DNA of 34,754 bases from an uncultured Clostridia bacterium. GTDB lineage: Bacteria; Bacillota; Clostridia; Lachnospirales; CAG-274. Below, piece by piece: positions 16,501 through 23,716 of the stretch. The notes under the pieces are model-generated. The model was given only the letters and a program-made list of their open reading frames with translations, had not been told where the DNA came from and searched no databases. Numbering within the stretch: the first letter of the stretch is position 1; every line of letters starts with the position of its first letter. The position numbers were made by a program, and so were the translations under genes. The stretch covers positions 1-34,754 of the forward strand of contig CALWSN010000007.1 of assembly GCA_944384215.1 (NCBI GenBank), in the 5' to 3' direction.

Positions 16501-18457
16501 AGTCATCACCTTCATACCAAACAGTAATGTTATAAGATAAAAAGCTTTTTCTATAACTACCATCTAATCTAGGAACCCATATTAAATAATCCATAGTTTT
16601 TGGTGCATCAAATGTGAATGTGAAGTTGTTTGTTTCCCACCATTCTCTTGCAACCCAATGTGTATAATAATCTTCATCTATTAACCAATTAGGGTCAAAA
16701 CCATCAGGATATAAATTAGGGTTATAATTGTGAGGGTGTCCCATTTGAACATTTGTTATATTAGTATTTGGTATTCTATTTTTAGTAGGCAATGTAGGTG
16801 CAACAATAATTTCTTTTTTTGGTGTAGCATTTACATATTCAGAAGGAGCACTTTCTCCTACATCATTTTGTGCTGTAACATATAATGTATATTCTTTATT
16901 ATTTTGTAGCCTAGTTACTGTATAACTTGTTCCTGTTATGCCAGATGCCATATTTTGAAAATCTGCATCATCAGAAGTTTTACCATATATATTATATGTT
17001 TTAGCATTTTCTGCTTGTTTCCAAGATAATTCTATAGAAGCATCTTTACCTGTTGCTGTAACAAAATCTGGTCTATTTGGAGCTTTTTCTGGCTCAGGAG
17101 TTGCTGATACTATAGAAGATTTTGGACCTTCCCACTCTCCAGATGTAGCACTTATTGCAAAATAATATGTTTTAAGGTTTTCAAGCCCAGATATAGTTAT
17201 ATTTGTATCTTGTGTTGTAGCAGTTTGGTTAAGATTATTTTCATCTGTACCATAATATACTTTATAGCCTGTAACATTAGGTACTTCTCTCCAAGATAAA
17301 CTTACCTCTTCATTACCAGCAATAGCTTTAAAATTTTTTACTGTATTATCTTGAACTATATCTTCATTAACTATATCACCTATAATTTTAACTTCTTCTA
17401 CTTCTACATAGCCACCATCTTCTTTTGGTGTAACATTAATAGTGATTTTTTTAACTGGCTTTCTTGAACCAAGATTAACAACAACTATTTTCTCTTGATT
17501 ATCAGACACTCTTGCATATGTAGCTACTTCAGAAGAACTAGATGTTATAATTTCTCCATCAGCACACTCTATAACAAGGCTAGCATCTTCTGCACCATTT
17601 GGAATTTTTACTTCAACGATAGACATTTCTTGAGGGTTACCATCATTAAATTCTAAAGGTATAGATATGTTAGTTTCACCTTCTTTAGCTTTAAAAGAAA
17701 CACTACCTTCTTTAGTAAATAGATTTTCTAAATCACCATTTACTTCTTCAATATTATTATTTTCATCAGTAGCAATAACATCAAATTTATCTCTATCAAT
17801 ATTTTCTACAACTTTAGAAGGAACAATCTCTGTATTAAACGTTTCTACTGGTGTTGTAGATACCATATTACTATTAACGATAGCTATATCAGATACAGTA
17901 ATTTTACCATCATTATTAAGGTCATATTCTGTATTAGACGCATTAAGATTATCTTCTAATAATTTTCTATCAGAAGAGTCTACTTTGTTATCTTTATTAA
18001 CATCACCCAAAACCATATTTGCAGCAGTGCTAATATTTACTCTTTGTGAATATGTAGCAGTGCTTAAATCTACAACAGTTGTTGTATAATTTTTACCTTC
18101 TACTTGAAGTTTATAACCATCTGTTGCAGTTAATCCATTTATTTTAAATTTTATAACAGTAACTTTACCGTTTTCTTCTATAATTTCAGATGTAACATCA
18201 TAGCCATTAATATTTGTAGAATAGCTAGAGTCATTTAAAAAAAGATTTAAATCTATACTTAAACTTGCAGCTCCACTTAAAGTAGCTTTTAAGTTTTTAG
18301 ATTTTAAATCTTCAGTAGTTTCTGGATATTTAAACCCTATTGCAGTTTCTATATATGTTTTATTAGCATCAGAACTTATAGTGTCAGCAAAAGCAGGCAT
18401 TATAGAGCCTAATGCTAATGTTGAAGATAAACCTAATGTTAAAAGTTTTTTCTTCAT
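13580..18457 (-). CDS. Secreted M60 (enhancin/mucinase-type) zinc metalloprotease with dockerin and fibronectin III domains
   Basis: 1625-aa secreted multidomain protein. Signal peptide about 1-25 (ends PAFA); a beta-type domain 26-148; a dockerin at about 150-195 with two calcium loops, GDVNKDNKVDSSD (Asp152, Asn154, Asp156, Asp160, Asp163) and DLNNDGKITVSD (Asp179, Asn181, Asp183, Asp190). An unassigned beta region follows (about 205-365), then two fibronectin III domains (about 372-455, 462-547), a discoidin/F5-8C-like carbohydrate-binding domain (about 565-713), and the M60 domain (about 790-1180) with WGIGHEIGHVMD: zinc ligands His1058 and His1062, catalytic Glu1059, likely third ligand Glu1071. 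A further Fn3-like region (about 1240-1330) and an unknown C-terminal region follow. M60 proteases cut heavily O-glycosylated proteins such as mucins. There is no SLH or sortase motif, so the dockerin is the only visible means of attachment. AGGAGG lies 9 bases before the ATG. Confidence 0.93.
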   Translation of the reverse strand: MKKKLLTLGLSSTLALGSIMPAFADTISSDANKTYIETAIGFKYPETTEDLKSKNLKATLSGAASLSIDLNLFLNDSSYSTNINGYDVTSEIIEENGKVTVIKFKINGLTATDGYKLQVEGKNYTTTVVDLSTATYSQRVNISTAANMVLGDVNKDNKVDSSDRKLLEDNLNASNTEYDLNNDGKITVSDIAIVNSNMVSTTPVETFNTEIVPSKVVENIDRDKFDVIATDENNNIEEVNGDLENLFTKEGSVSFKAKEGETNISIPLEFNDGNPQEMSIVEVKIPNGAEDASLVIECADGEIITSSSSEVATYARVSDNQEKIVVVNLGSRKPVKKITINVTPKEDGGYVEVEEVKIIGDIVNEDIVQDNTVKNFKAIAGNEEVSLSWREVPNVTGYKVYYGTDENNLNQTATTQDTNITISGLENLKTYYFAISATSGEWEGPKSSIVSATPEPEKAPNRPDFVTATGKDASIELSWKQAENAKTYNIYGKTSDDADFQNMASGITGTSYTVTRLQNNKEYTLYVTAQNDVGESAPSEYVNATPKKEIIVAPTLPTKNRIPNTNITNVQMGHPHNYNPNLYPDGFDPNWLIDEDYYTHWVAREWWETNNFTFTFDAPKTMDYLIWVPRLDGSYRKSFLSYNITVWYEGDDLNGPGKEIAKDKRITTRAEDDKYFVFDFPKQENVKQIRIKPTQWDGSPTNMNASEVVFYEYNNIADRVSELFANGSRTELKKGISEQQINDLKAEISDLDGFVIDRDILLKELDIAESLLAGNKDNLGLIKDNVYSMNSQNDVKSINNWQPLGLVGLAGEKLTIFADIPEGETVQLVPTQFFEEATKLSASPITLKNGRNVITVPKIGNVNNDRGGSLYITYSGNNPSAVKLQVLGGYKIPYLELRDFYSIDKETAKQRIDAFITELIAYKPYDLPGNKEIQNRNQAEISLPNVLLSLPATKVLDGINQGATSQEAKVEKMYQNVLAWEEVMNVVYKTYGIDKEKTTILETRHNIRYMKMFGNAFMYAAGNHIGIGYNSVAPLMNGTPVNEQTTTENNLFGWGIGHEIGHVMDIFGKAEVTNNIYSLMLQTYDGKQNTLPSRLEGGSYEKAFKKVSVGGEGVPNDVFTHLVMYWQLHLAYDNGDNPFNFYNELHKLYREDATLNSFKDMDKFAVASSKVVNKDLTEFFTRWGVSLSQQAKDQMATQPKEDRAIYYLSDQSRRVRLANTFAGNKAIDVTATASLQNSQSSQNNKAKEVVINISNSSESAENMQGYEILRKGAGDKEFKSIGFTTTNTYTDYIGSANNLTFTYAVKPVDILGNVSPQKETGQVRISYDNTIETSLYNIDTETGIVTFNEATIVTGIKVTPKAEGTEMPTGKYKVYADIVDSVSPASTTTEEGFVLAKDGDFSNNYSNSPNTYISYFNKPGSTEDKIWAYDVNRLKLENFNFDNYNVEFLSYPGDNVEFMEMGIGRLSADYRYGEGEDEVIAKDSLVIVGKYRGNSVLSNIYIKGKYARENSLTEKPTIEERLVGGYTLMFDTLDTDGTITSSTAEGIFIFVPELQKDDQGEHPEKLSQLPTEIMAEMWQGSFGEDGSFNKERLTSDTTWINMPTDESLPTIVLQGGKDSLNVEFK

Positions 18458-18528
18458 AAAAAAGTACCTCCTATTAATAGATATTATTATTTAAAATAAA
18501 ATATTAATTTATAAATTTTATTTATTAT

Positions 18529-18557
18529 AGTATAACATATATAAGTAAAAAAGTCTA
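18529..18557 (-). promoter_or_regulatory. Promoter of the M60-SLH operon
   Basis: On the minus strand, TAGACT (18557-18552, 4 of 6 to TTGACA) and TATACT (18534-18529) are 17 bases apart, about 70 bases upstream of the protease start. No equally good promoter is seen in the 61 bases before the SLH gene, which supports cotranscription. Confidence 0.6.
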
Positions 18558-18667
18558 TTATTTTATATTACTACAATTAAATTTAACAGTATTATAATAA
18601 TTTAAATAGTTATAAGATAACTTATTATAGAATATAAATATATAAAATATATTAAGAGGTGAAAATA

Positions 18668-20248
18668 TTGCAAAATAATTATATTTTAATAAATAAAAAT
18701 AATGAAATACTATCTTTTTATTATGGTGAGGGAAGAACTATATATTGTAAAAAATTAGGTTCTAACAATTATCCTATAACAAGTAAAATAATACAAGATG
18801 TTACAGATTGCTTTACTGTTGATATTGGACCTAATAAAGAAATATATGTTTTTTGTCAAAATTATAATGGTGATATTATTTTATGTAAACTAGAGCAAAA
18901 TGGTTTTAAAAATAAAGTTTTGTTTAAAAATAAAAGCGAAATGCCAGAAAATATTTTATTTTATCCTATATTCTTTAAAGGGAATATGAGCCTTATATAT
19001 AATACACCTAATCAGAATAATAATTTTTTAGCTATAAAAACTCTTGTAGGTGGTAAAAGCTGGACTAATGCTGAAAATATAGATACTTTTTCAACATTAC
19101 CTAACAATATATTTTATATGCAAAAAATAAGCCAAGATAACATTGTTATTGCATACCAAAAAAAATCTAAAGATATTCAAATAGGATATAAACAAATAAA
19201 TAATGGTACTATATCAGATTTTGTTACTATACATAAAACAGGGTATCAAGTGGTAGATTATTCTTTTATCGCTTTTGATAATATTATACATTATGTGTAT
19301 ATAATAAAAAGTTTATTTTCTAGTCAAGTTATATATAGAAGAAAAGATGAAAATGGTGTATCTAGCCCCATAGTATTATTTGAAGGACAAAAAATAAAAA
19401 GTTGTAACATTAATATATTAAATAACAATCTATATTGTAGCTTTATTGTAAATTCTAGCTTATATTATTGTCAATCAGAAGATTTTGGAAGCTCTTTTCT
19501 AGGTATATCAAAATATAGAAAGCCTATATCACAAGATATTATAAAAGCAAAATTTATATCTAGTTATAATTTTGATAACAATTATATAAATGAAGTTTAT
19601 ATAGACAGCAAAAACCCTTTAAATATATATATGTTACCAGAGATTTTACCTAAATTATTTAACCATAATCAAAGTGTTAATGATGAAAGCTATCAACCAG
19701 TAAATAATAGTGAAGAGAAGTTTATAACAAATTTGAATAATCAAGTTATTAACAATTTTGATAGTGCAGATGAAAAAACAAATAATAATAAAGCACCAGA
19801 ACAACTTAGAAATGCTATACCTTTAGAAAATGATTTTATGGCAAACTTTAACCTTGAAGAATTTTCAAAATTTAATTTATCTAAAAATAATATTTCAAGC
19901 ATAGAAAAAAATATAGACACATCTTATAACAATGTAGATAACAATTTTATATTAGAAAATAAACTAAAAATGTTAAACGAACAATTAAATGAAAAAAATA
20001 GTCAAATATTAAAATTAAATAATATTATACAAAATAAAAATAATGAAAAAACTGATATAGAGGTTGCCCTAAGACAAAAAATAAAAAATGTAGAAAATGA
20101 AAATGATATATTATTAAAAAAATTAGAAAGTTTACAAAAAGAAATGGAAAATATTAAAAATATAAATAAACCTATTGATAATGAAAGTGAGGATATAAAC
20201 AAAAATGATGAAGATATCTCTAAACCTCAAGAACAAGAAAATATTTAA
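18668..20248 (+). CDS. Unknown protein: propeller-like N-terminal region plus C-terminal coiled coil
   Basis: About 526 aa and not recognised. Residues 1-330 are a run of short beta segments with repeated aromatic turns (for example IYVFCQNYNGDIILCKL, NIVIAYQKKSKDIQIGYKQ, NLYCSFIVNSSLYYCQS), like the blades of a beta-propeller. A polar Asn/Glu-rich stretch follows (about 330-425), then a coiled coil (about 430-497, LKMLNEQLNEKNSQILKL onward) and an acidic tail. No signal peptide or membrane segment is seen. The longest frame begins at a GTG (18659) that is itself part of the AGAGGTG ribosome binding site, so the TTG at 18668, 6 bases downstream of that site, is the likely start. Its end overlaps the CwlD-like amidase gene by 44 bases, suggesting a link with spore or wall functions. 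Confidence 0.75.
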   Translation: MQNNYILINKNNEILSFYYGEGRTIYCKKLGSNNYPITSKIIQDVTDCFTVDIGPNKEIYVFCQNYNGDIILCKLEQNGFKNKVLFKNKSEMPENILFYPIFFKGNMSLIYNTPNQNNNFLAIKTLVGGKSWTNAENIDTFSTLPNNIFYMQKISQDNIVIAYQKKSKDIQIGYKQINNGTISDFVTIHKTGYQVVDYSFIAFDNIIHYVYIIKSLFSSQVIYRRKDENGVSSPIVLFEGQKIKSCNINILNNNLYCSFIVNSSLYYCQSEDFGSSFLGISKYRKPISQDIIKAKFISSYNFDNNYINEVYIDSKNPLNIYMLPEILPKLFNHNQSVNDESYQPVNNSEEKFITNLNNQVINNFDSADEKTNNNKAPEQLRNAIPLENDFMANFNLEEFSKFNLSKNNISSIEKNIDTSYNNVDNNFILENKLKMLNEQLNEKNSQILKLNNIIQNKNNEKTDIEVALRQKIKNVENENDILLKKLESLQKEMENIKNINKPIDNESEDINKNDEDISKPQEQENI

Positions 20249-20909
20249 AAAAGATAAATTGTTATTATATATTTATATTTTTATTATATTTGTTGGTATG
20301 ATGAAAACTTATTTTACAGAAACAGTAGAAACATTTTCTATGCCTATTGCTAGTAAAAATATAGTTATAGATGCAGGACACGGTGATTGGGACCCAGGAA
20401 AAGTGGCAAAAGATGGAACACTTGAAAAAGATATTAATCTTCAAATATCAAAATATTTACAAGGATATTTAGAACAATCTGGTGGTTTTGTACTTACAAC
20501 TAGAACTGATGATACTGCTTTATCTAATAAAAAAAGGGAAGACTTAAAAGAAAGAAAAAATATAGCTAATGATGAAGAAGTAGACTTATTAGTTAGCATA
20601 CATCAAAATTCCTTTCCTAAAGAAAATGTAAAAGGAGCACAAGTGTTTTATTATGAAGGGTCTGAAGAAAGCAAAAAACTAGCAGAATGTGTGCAAAATA
20701 GATTAAAAGAAATAGATAGCACAAATAATAGAATAGCTAAAGAAAATAAAGATTATTATTTATTAAAACAAACAACAATGCCTGCTATTATTGTAGAATG
20801 TGGGTTTTTATCTAACACAGAAGAAAACAATAATTTAAAAAACGAAGAATATCAAAAGAAAATAGCTTGGGCTATATATTTAGGTATTTTAGATTATTAT
20901 AGTATGTAG
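20205..20909 (+). CDS. cwlD: N-acetylmuramoyl-L-alanine amidase, CwlD-like
   Basis: Zinc amidase removing the stem peptide from muramic acid. CwlD of spore formers makes muramic-delta-lactam in the cortex, needed for germination. 234 aa: N-terminal membrane anchor (about 19-33, LLLYIYIFIIFVG), then an Amidase_3 domain with DAGHG (His59), TLEKDINL (Glu74), SIHQNS (His133) and IIVECGFLSN (Glu198), the three zinc ligands and catalytic Glu. Length, anchor and the spmA/spmB neighbours fit CwlD. The start overlaps the upstream gene by 44 bases; GAGG lies 12 bases upstream, a long spacing, so a start at the second ATG (20208) is equally possible. Another sporulation amidase of the same family cannot be excluded. 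Confidence 0.85.
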   Translation: MMKISLNLKNKKIFKKDKLLLYIYIFIIFVGMMKTYFTETVETFSMPIASKNIVIDAGHGDWDPGKVAKDGTLEKDINLQISKYLQGYLEQSGGFVLTTRTDDTALSNKKREDLKERKNIANDEEVDLLVSIHQNSFPKENVKGAQVFYYEGSEESKKLAECVQNRLKEIDSTNNRIAKENKDYYLLKQTTMPAIIVECGFLSNTEENNNLKNEEYQKKIAWAIYLGILDYYSM

Positions 20910-20936
20910 GGGTGTGTAGACTTTGTCTACACCCTT
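20910..20936 (+). repeat. Hairpin after the amidase gene, related to the tpx-flanking repeat
   Basis: An 8-bp stem GTGTAGAC with its complement (20914-20921, 20925-20932) and a 3-base loop, starting just after the stop codon and followed by CCTTTCAAAAA. The hairpin and the following CCCTTTCAAAAA resemble the end of the larger repeat copies at 22122 and 22975. It may act as a terminator or be a fragment of that repeat. Confidence 0.55.
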
Positions 20937-20979
20937 TCAAAAATATGAGTATTATTATATAAAAGAAAGGACAGGTAAT

Positions 20980-21561
20980 ATGCTTAATTATTTATGGGGT
21001 GGTATGATTTTAATAGGTATAGTTGTAGCATCTTTTACTGGTAATATGCCAAATGTTACACAAGCTATTTTAGACTCTTCTAAAGAGGCTATTACTGTTT
21101 GTATAACTATGATGGGTATTATTGCTATGTGGTCTGGTATGATGGAGATTGCACAAAGAGCTGGTCTTATAAAAGAACTTAGCAAAAAAATGCGACCATT
21201 TTTATCATATCTTTTTCCTGATGTACCTAAAAATCATAAATCTTTAGATTATATATCTACTAATGTTATAGCTAATATATTAGGGCTTGGTTGGGCAGCC
21301 ACTCCTGCTGGTATTAAAGCTATGGAAAGCTTACAAACTATTAATAAGAAAAAAGATGAGGCTAGTAGAGCTATGTGTATGTTTTTAGTTTTTAATATGT
21401 CTAGCTTACAGCTTATATCTGTAAATATAGTGGCTTATAGGTCTCAGTTTAACTCTCAAAACCCTTCTGAAATAATAGCTCCCGGACTTTTTGCTACATT
21501 AGTATCTACTGTTGTTGGTATAGCAGTGATAAAAATTATAGAAAGGTGGAAATATAGATGA
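20980..21561 (+). CDS. spmA: Spore maturation protein A
   Basis: Integral membrane protein with a nucleoside-recognition (Gate) domain, involved with SpmB in dehydration of the spore core and heat resistance. About 193 aa with several hydrophobic segments; typical pieces are YLWGGMILIGIVVAS, TMMGIIAMWSGMMEIAQRAGL and NVIANILGLGWAATPAGIKAM. The frame is open from 20923, but the AAAGGA site at 20966-20971 points to the ATG at 20980 (spacing 8, MLNYLWGGMI). It overlaps spmB by 4 bases (ATGA), so the two are translationally coupled, and it lies downstream of the CwlD-like amidase. Confidence 0.94.
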   Translation: MLNYLWGGMILIGIVVASFTGNMPNVTQAILDSSKEAITVCITMMGIIAMWSGMMEIAQRAGLIKELSKKMRPFLSYLFPDVPKNHKSLDYISTNVIANILGLGWAATPAGIKAMESLQTINKKKDEASRAMCMFLVFNMSSLQLISVNIVAYRSQFNSQNPSEIIAPGLFATLVSTVVGIAVIKIIERWKYR

Positions 21562-22088
21562 AATTTATGCTATTATTATCTGACTTAATGATTCCACTTG
21601 TTATAATTTACATATTATTTTATGGTTATTCTAAAAAAACTAGCGTATATGATGCCTTTATAGATGGTGCAGAAGAAGGTTTTAAAACTGTTTTTAAAAT
21701 AGCACCTACTCTTGTGGGACTTATGGTGGCCGTTGGTATATTAAGAGCTTCTGGTGCTTTAGATTTGTTAAGTAGCATAATAGCACCTATTACTGAAAAA
21801 ATAGGCTATCCAACAGAAGTTGTGCCTTTAACTTTTATGAGGCTTATTTCTTCTTCGGCATCTACTGGAATATTATTAGATTTATTTAAAACATATGGAC
21901 CAGACTCTTTTATTGGTAAGTTTGTAAGTGTTATGATGAGTAGCACAGAAACAGTATTTTATACTATGAGTGTGTATTTTATGGCTGTTAATATAACAAA
22001 AACTAAATATACATTAGCAGGGGCTTTAATAGCAAACTTTGCAGGTGTTATAGCTAGCCTTTGGATTTGCAACATATTATGGGGATAA
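21558..22088 (+). CDS. spmB: Spore maturation protein B
   Basis: Partner of SpmA, 176 aa, multi-pass membrane protein. Family features are VYDAFIDGAEEGFKTVFKIAPTLV in two adjacent blocks, LVGLMVAVGILRASGAL, and a C-terminal Gate segment with TGILLDLF and SSTETVFYTMSVYF. The start ATG overlaps the spmA stop by 4 bases. The gene ends 1 base before a hairpin that likely ends the operon. Confidence 0.95.
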   Translation: MKFMLLLSDLMIPLVIIYILFYGYSKKTSVYDAFIDGAEEGFKTVFKIAPTLVGLMVAVGILRASGALDLLSSIIAPITEKIGYPTEVVPLTFMRLISSSASTGILLDLFKTYGPDSFIGKFVSVMMSSTETVFYTMSVYFMAVNITKTKYTLAGALIANFAGVIASLWICNILWG

Positions 22089-22121
22089 AATAAAGCTAAA
22101 GATAAAATCTTTAGCTTTATT
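22089..22121 (+). terminator. Hairpin ending the spmAB operon
   Basis: A perfect 15-bp stem (22089-22103 with 22107-22121, AATAAAGCTAAAGAT and its complement, AAA loop) directly after the spmB stop. No extended T run follows, so termination may rely on the T-rich 3' arm; the next element is a copy of the hairpin-string repeat. Confidence 0.65.
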
Positions 22122-22262
22122 GAGGGTAAAGACAAAGTCTTCACTTTTTCAAAAAAATAACAAGTTTATTTTTTTGAAATATGGAAGGGCATAAAGCCCC
22201 TAGAAATCTAGCTTTTTATACAATCCGAGGCAAAGCCACGTCTTGTGATTAAAATTTTTAAA
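22122..22262 (+). repeat. Hairpin-string intergenic repeat, copy A
   Basis: About 140 bases that match, in opposite orientation, the sequence at 22975-23141. Shared blocks read on the plus strand include TTTTTCAAAAAAATAACAAG, TTTATTTTTTTGA, a GGGC..AAAGCCCCTA block and CAATCCGAGGCAAAGCC followed by CGTCTTGTGATTAAAATTTT. It contains several small hairpins, for example AAGAC-AAA-GTCTT and CAAAAAAATAA with TTATTTTTTTG. No open frame. It lies between the spmB hairpin and the 3' end of tpx. Confidence 0.8.
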
Positions 22263-22305
22263 TGCTTTGAATTTAAAAATATAAATACAACCTAAAAAAT
22301 ATTAT

Positions 22306-22791
22306 TTATTTTAATGCGTTTAATGCTGCTTCAAAGTTTGGCTCGCTTTTAACCTCGCTACAATATTCTACATAAATAACTTTATTATTTTCATCTACTA
22401 TAAATATTGACCTTGTTAATAAACCAAGCTCATTAATATATGTGCCATAGTTTTCTCCAAAACTTCTATGTTTGTAATCTGATAAAGTTGTTATTTTATC
22501 TGAACCAGTTGCACCACACCATCTTGCTTGAGCAAATGGTAAGTCCATAGATACAACATAAATAGAAACATTATCTAATTTAGAAGCTTCTTCGTTAAAG
22601 CGTTTTGCAGACATATCACATATTGGTGTGTCTAAAGATGGAACAACTACAAATACACGTTTTCCTTTAGTGTCTGCTAAAGATATATCATTTAAACTAT
22701 TATCTGTTAATAAAAAGTCTGGAGCTAAATCTCCTACCTTAATTTCTTTACCTTTTAATGTTAAAGGGCTACCGTTAAAAGTTATATTCAT
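22306..22791 (-). CDS. tpx: Thiol peroxidase (atypical 2-Cys peroxiredoxin)
   Basis: Thioredoxin-fold peroxidase reducing hydrogen peroxide and alkyl peroxides in the cytosol. 161 aa with the peroxidatic Cys58 in PSLDTPICD and the resolving Cys92 in ARWCGA, 34 residues apart as in E. coli Tpx (61 and 95), plus GDLAPDFLLTD near the N-terminus. A GGAGG site precedes the ATG, and a good promoter lies upstream on the minus strand. It is a single-gene unit enclosed by two inverted copies of an intergenic repeat. In an anaerobe it would serve oxygen and peroxide tolerance. Confidence 0.95.
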   Translation of the reverse strand: MNITFNGSPLTLKGKEIKVGDLAPDFLLTDNSLNDISLADTKGKRVFVVVPSLDTPICDMSAKRFNEEASKLDNVSIYVVSMDLPFAQARWCGATGSDKITTLSDYKHRSFGENYGTYINELGLLTRSIFIVDENNKVIYVEYCSEVKSEPNFEAALNALK

Positions 22792-22828
22792 AAAACAAAC
22801 CTCCTTAATAAAAATAAATCATACTAAA

Positions 22829-22857
22829 ATAATATACTTTAAATTTTGAATTGTCAA
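22829..22857 (-). promoter_or_regulatory. Promoter of tpx
   Basis: On the minus strand a consensus TTGACA (22857-22852) and TATTAT (22834-22829) are separated by 17 bases, about 38 bases before the tpx start codon. Confidence 0.8.
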
Positions 22858-22900
22858 TAGCTTAAATAAAAAAATTTATATTTTTATATAAAAATAGACT

Positions 22901-22921
22901 ATACATTATATAGTATAGCCT
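22901..22921. repeat. 21-bp direct repeat, first copy
   Basis: The 21 bases starting ATACATTATATAGTATAG are identical to 23147-23167. The pair brackets the hairpin-string repeat copy B and is itself partly palindromic (CTATAC and GTATAG). Confidence 0.85.
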
Positions 22922-22974
22922 CAGATTGTAGACAAAATAACATTAAAGGAGCTTATACACATTTTTATGCTTGC

Positions 22975-23141
22975 ATAAAAATTTTAATCACAAGACGGGG
23001 CTTTGCCTCGGATTGTGTAAAAAAGCCAGATTTTTAGGGGCTTTAGCCCTTGTGCGAGAAAATCGGCTTTTTTTCATACAGTACCTCAAAAAAATAAATT
23101 TGTTATTTTTTTGAAAGGGCGTAGACTTTGTCTACGCCCTC
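22975..23141 (-). repeat. Hairpin-string intergenic repeat, copy B
   Basis: About 167 bases, an inverted copy of 22122-22262 with roughly 25 extra internal bases. Read on the minus strand it is a chain of hairpins: GGGCGTAGAC-AAA-GTCTACGCCC (10-bp stem), CAAAAAAATAA with TTATTTTTTTG, AAAAAGCCGATTTT with AAAATCTGGCTTTTT (one bulge) enclosing GGGCT-AAAGCCC, and GGC-AAA-GCC. The first stem differs from copy A by base-pair swaps that keep pairing. No coding potential is seen. Together with its flanks it fills the 388-base gap between tpx and the next gene. Confidence 0.8.
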
Positions 23142-23146
23142 AGACC

Positions 23147-23167
23147 ATACATTATATAGTATAGCCT
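23147..23167. repeat. 21-bp direct repeat, second copy
   Basis: Identical to 22901-22921; it lies immediately outside the CAGACC boundary of repeat copy B and 12 bases before the end of the downstream minus-strand gene. Confidence 0.85.
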
Positions 23168-23179
23168 ATTATATATAAA

Positions 23180-23593
23180 TTAATTATGTTTTTCTACTTT
23201 TATTGCTTGAGCTTCTTTTGAAAGCGTTGTGCTAAAGTTTATTTTACCTGAAAGGTTAGTTTTTATTTTATCTATATTAACATCATTTATAAATAAAGAA
23301 TAGTTTGTATTAGGTTCTAGCTCTAATGTTATAAGCGTATCACCTAAACCTTCTGCAGAAAAAGTAGCTTCTTTTTCATTTATATAAAGGTTATGTATTG
23401 TAGCCCCTGGAACAGTTTCTAATAAAAGATTGCCGTTTTTAGAAAGTCTCGTAACTTCGTTATGTGTTCTAATTTTATATATATTACCATCTACATTAAA
23501 GTCTGTAACTTTGATTTTTTCTGTAACTTCATAGTTACCAAAGCTTAATGTTTTATCGTCATTTAAAATAATCCCTTCTTGTATTGTAGACAT
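23180..23593 (-). CDS. Small 'endosialidase-like' family protein of unknown function
   Basis: 137 aa, beta-rich, without signal peptide or membrane segment. It resembles a family of about 135-residue proteins widespread in Lachnospiraceae-type genomes that databases often label 'endosialidase': N-terminal DKTLSFGNYEVTEKIKV, central NGNLLLETVPGATIHNL, ELEPNTNYSLFIND and C-terminal TNLSGKINFSTTLSK. It is far too short to be a tail-spike endosialidase and no catalytic motif of that kind is visible, so the label should not be read as an activity. AGGAGGATTAG precedes the ATG. It is transcribed toward repeat copy B, divergently from the pseudouridine synthase gene. Confidence 0.75.
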   Translation of the reverse strand: MSTIQEGIILNDDKTLSFGNYEVTEKIKVTDFNVDGNIYKIRTHNEVTRLSKNGNLLLETVPGATIHNLYINEKEATFSAEGLGDTLITLELEPNTNYSLFINDVNIDKIKTNLSGKINFSTTLSKEAQAIKVEKHN

Positions 23594-23716
23594 ATCTAAT
23601 CCTCCTAAATAAATTTTATAAAATAATCGACATAATAAATAAAATATATTATAATTATATCAAAAGACAAATGATTTGTATATAAAAAAATATAGAATAT
23701 TTTAGGAGGGTAATAA

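Noticed and set aside
17667..18089. A 140-aa plus-strand open frame inside the M60 gene
   Set aside because: It is antisense to the dockerin-coding part of the protease, whose domains are clear, and has no start signals of its own.
22122..23141. A composite transposon carrying tpx
   Set aside because: The inverted repeats flank tpx, but there is no transposase, tpx has its own promoter and ordinary composition, and two separate insertions of a dispersed element explain the pattern as well.
22975..23141. A CRISPR array, suggested by the short repeated stems
   Set aside because: There are no regularly spaced direct repeats or unique spacers; the structure is a chain of different hairpins, and no cas genes are nearby.
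23180..23593. True endosialidase activity for the 137-aa protein
   Set aside because: The family name is a database habit; the protein is far too short and lacks a sialidase or tail-spike fold signature.
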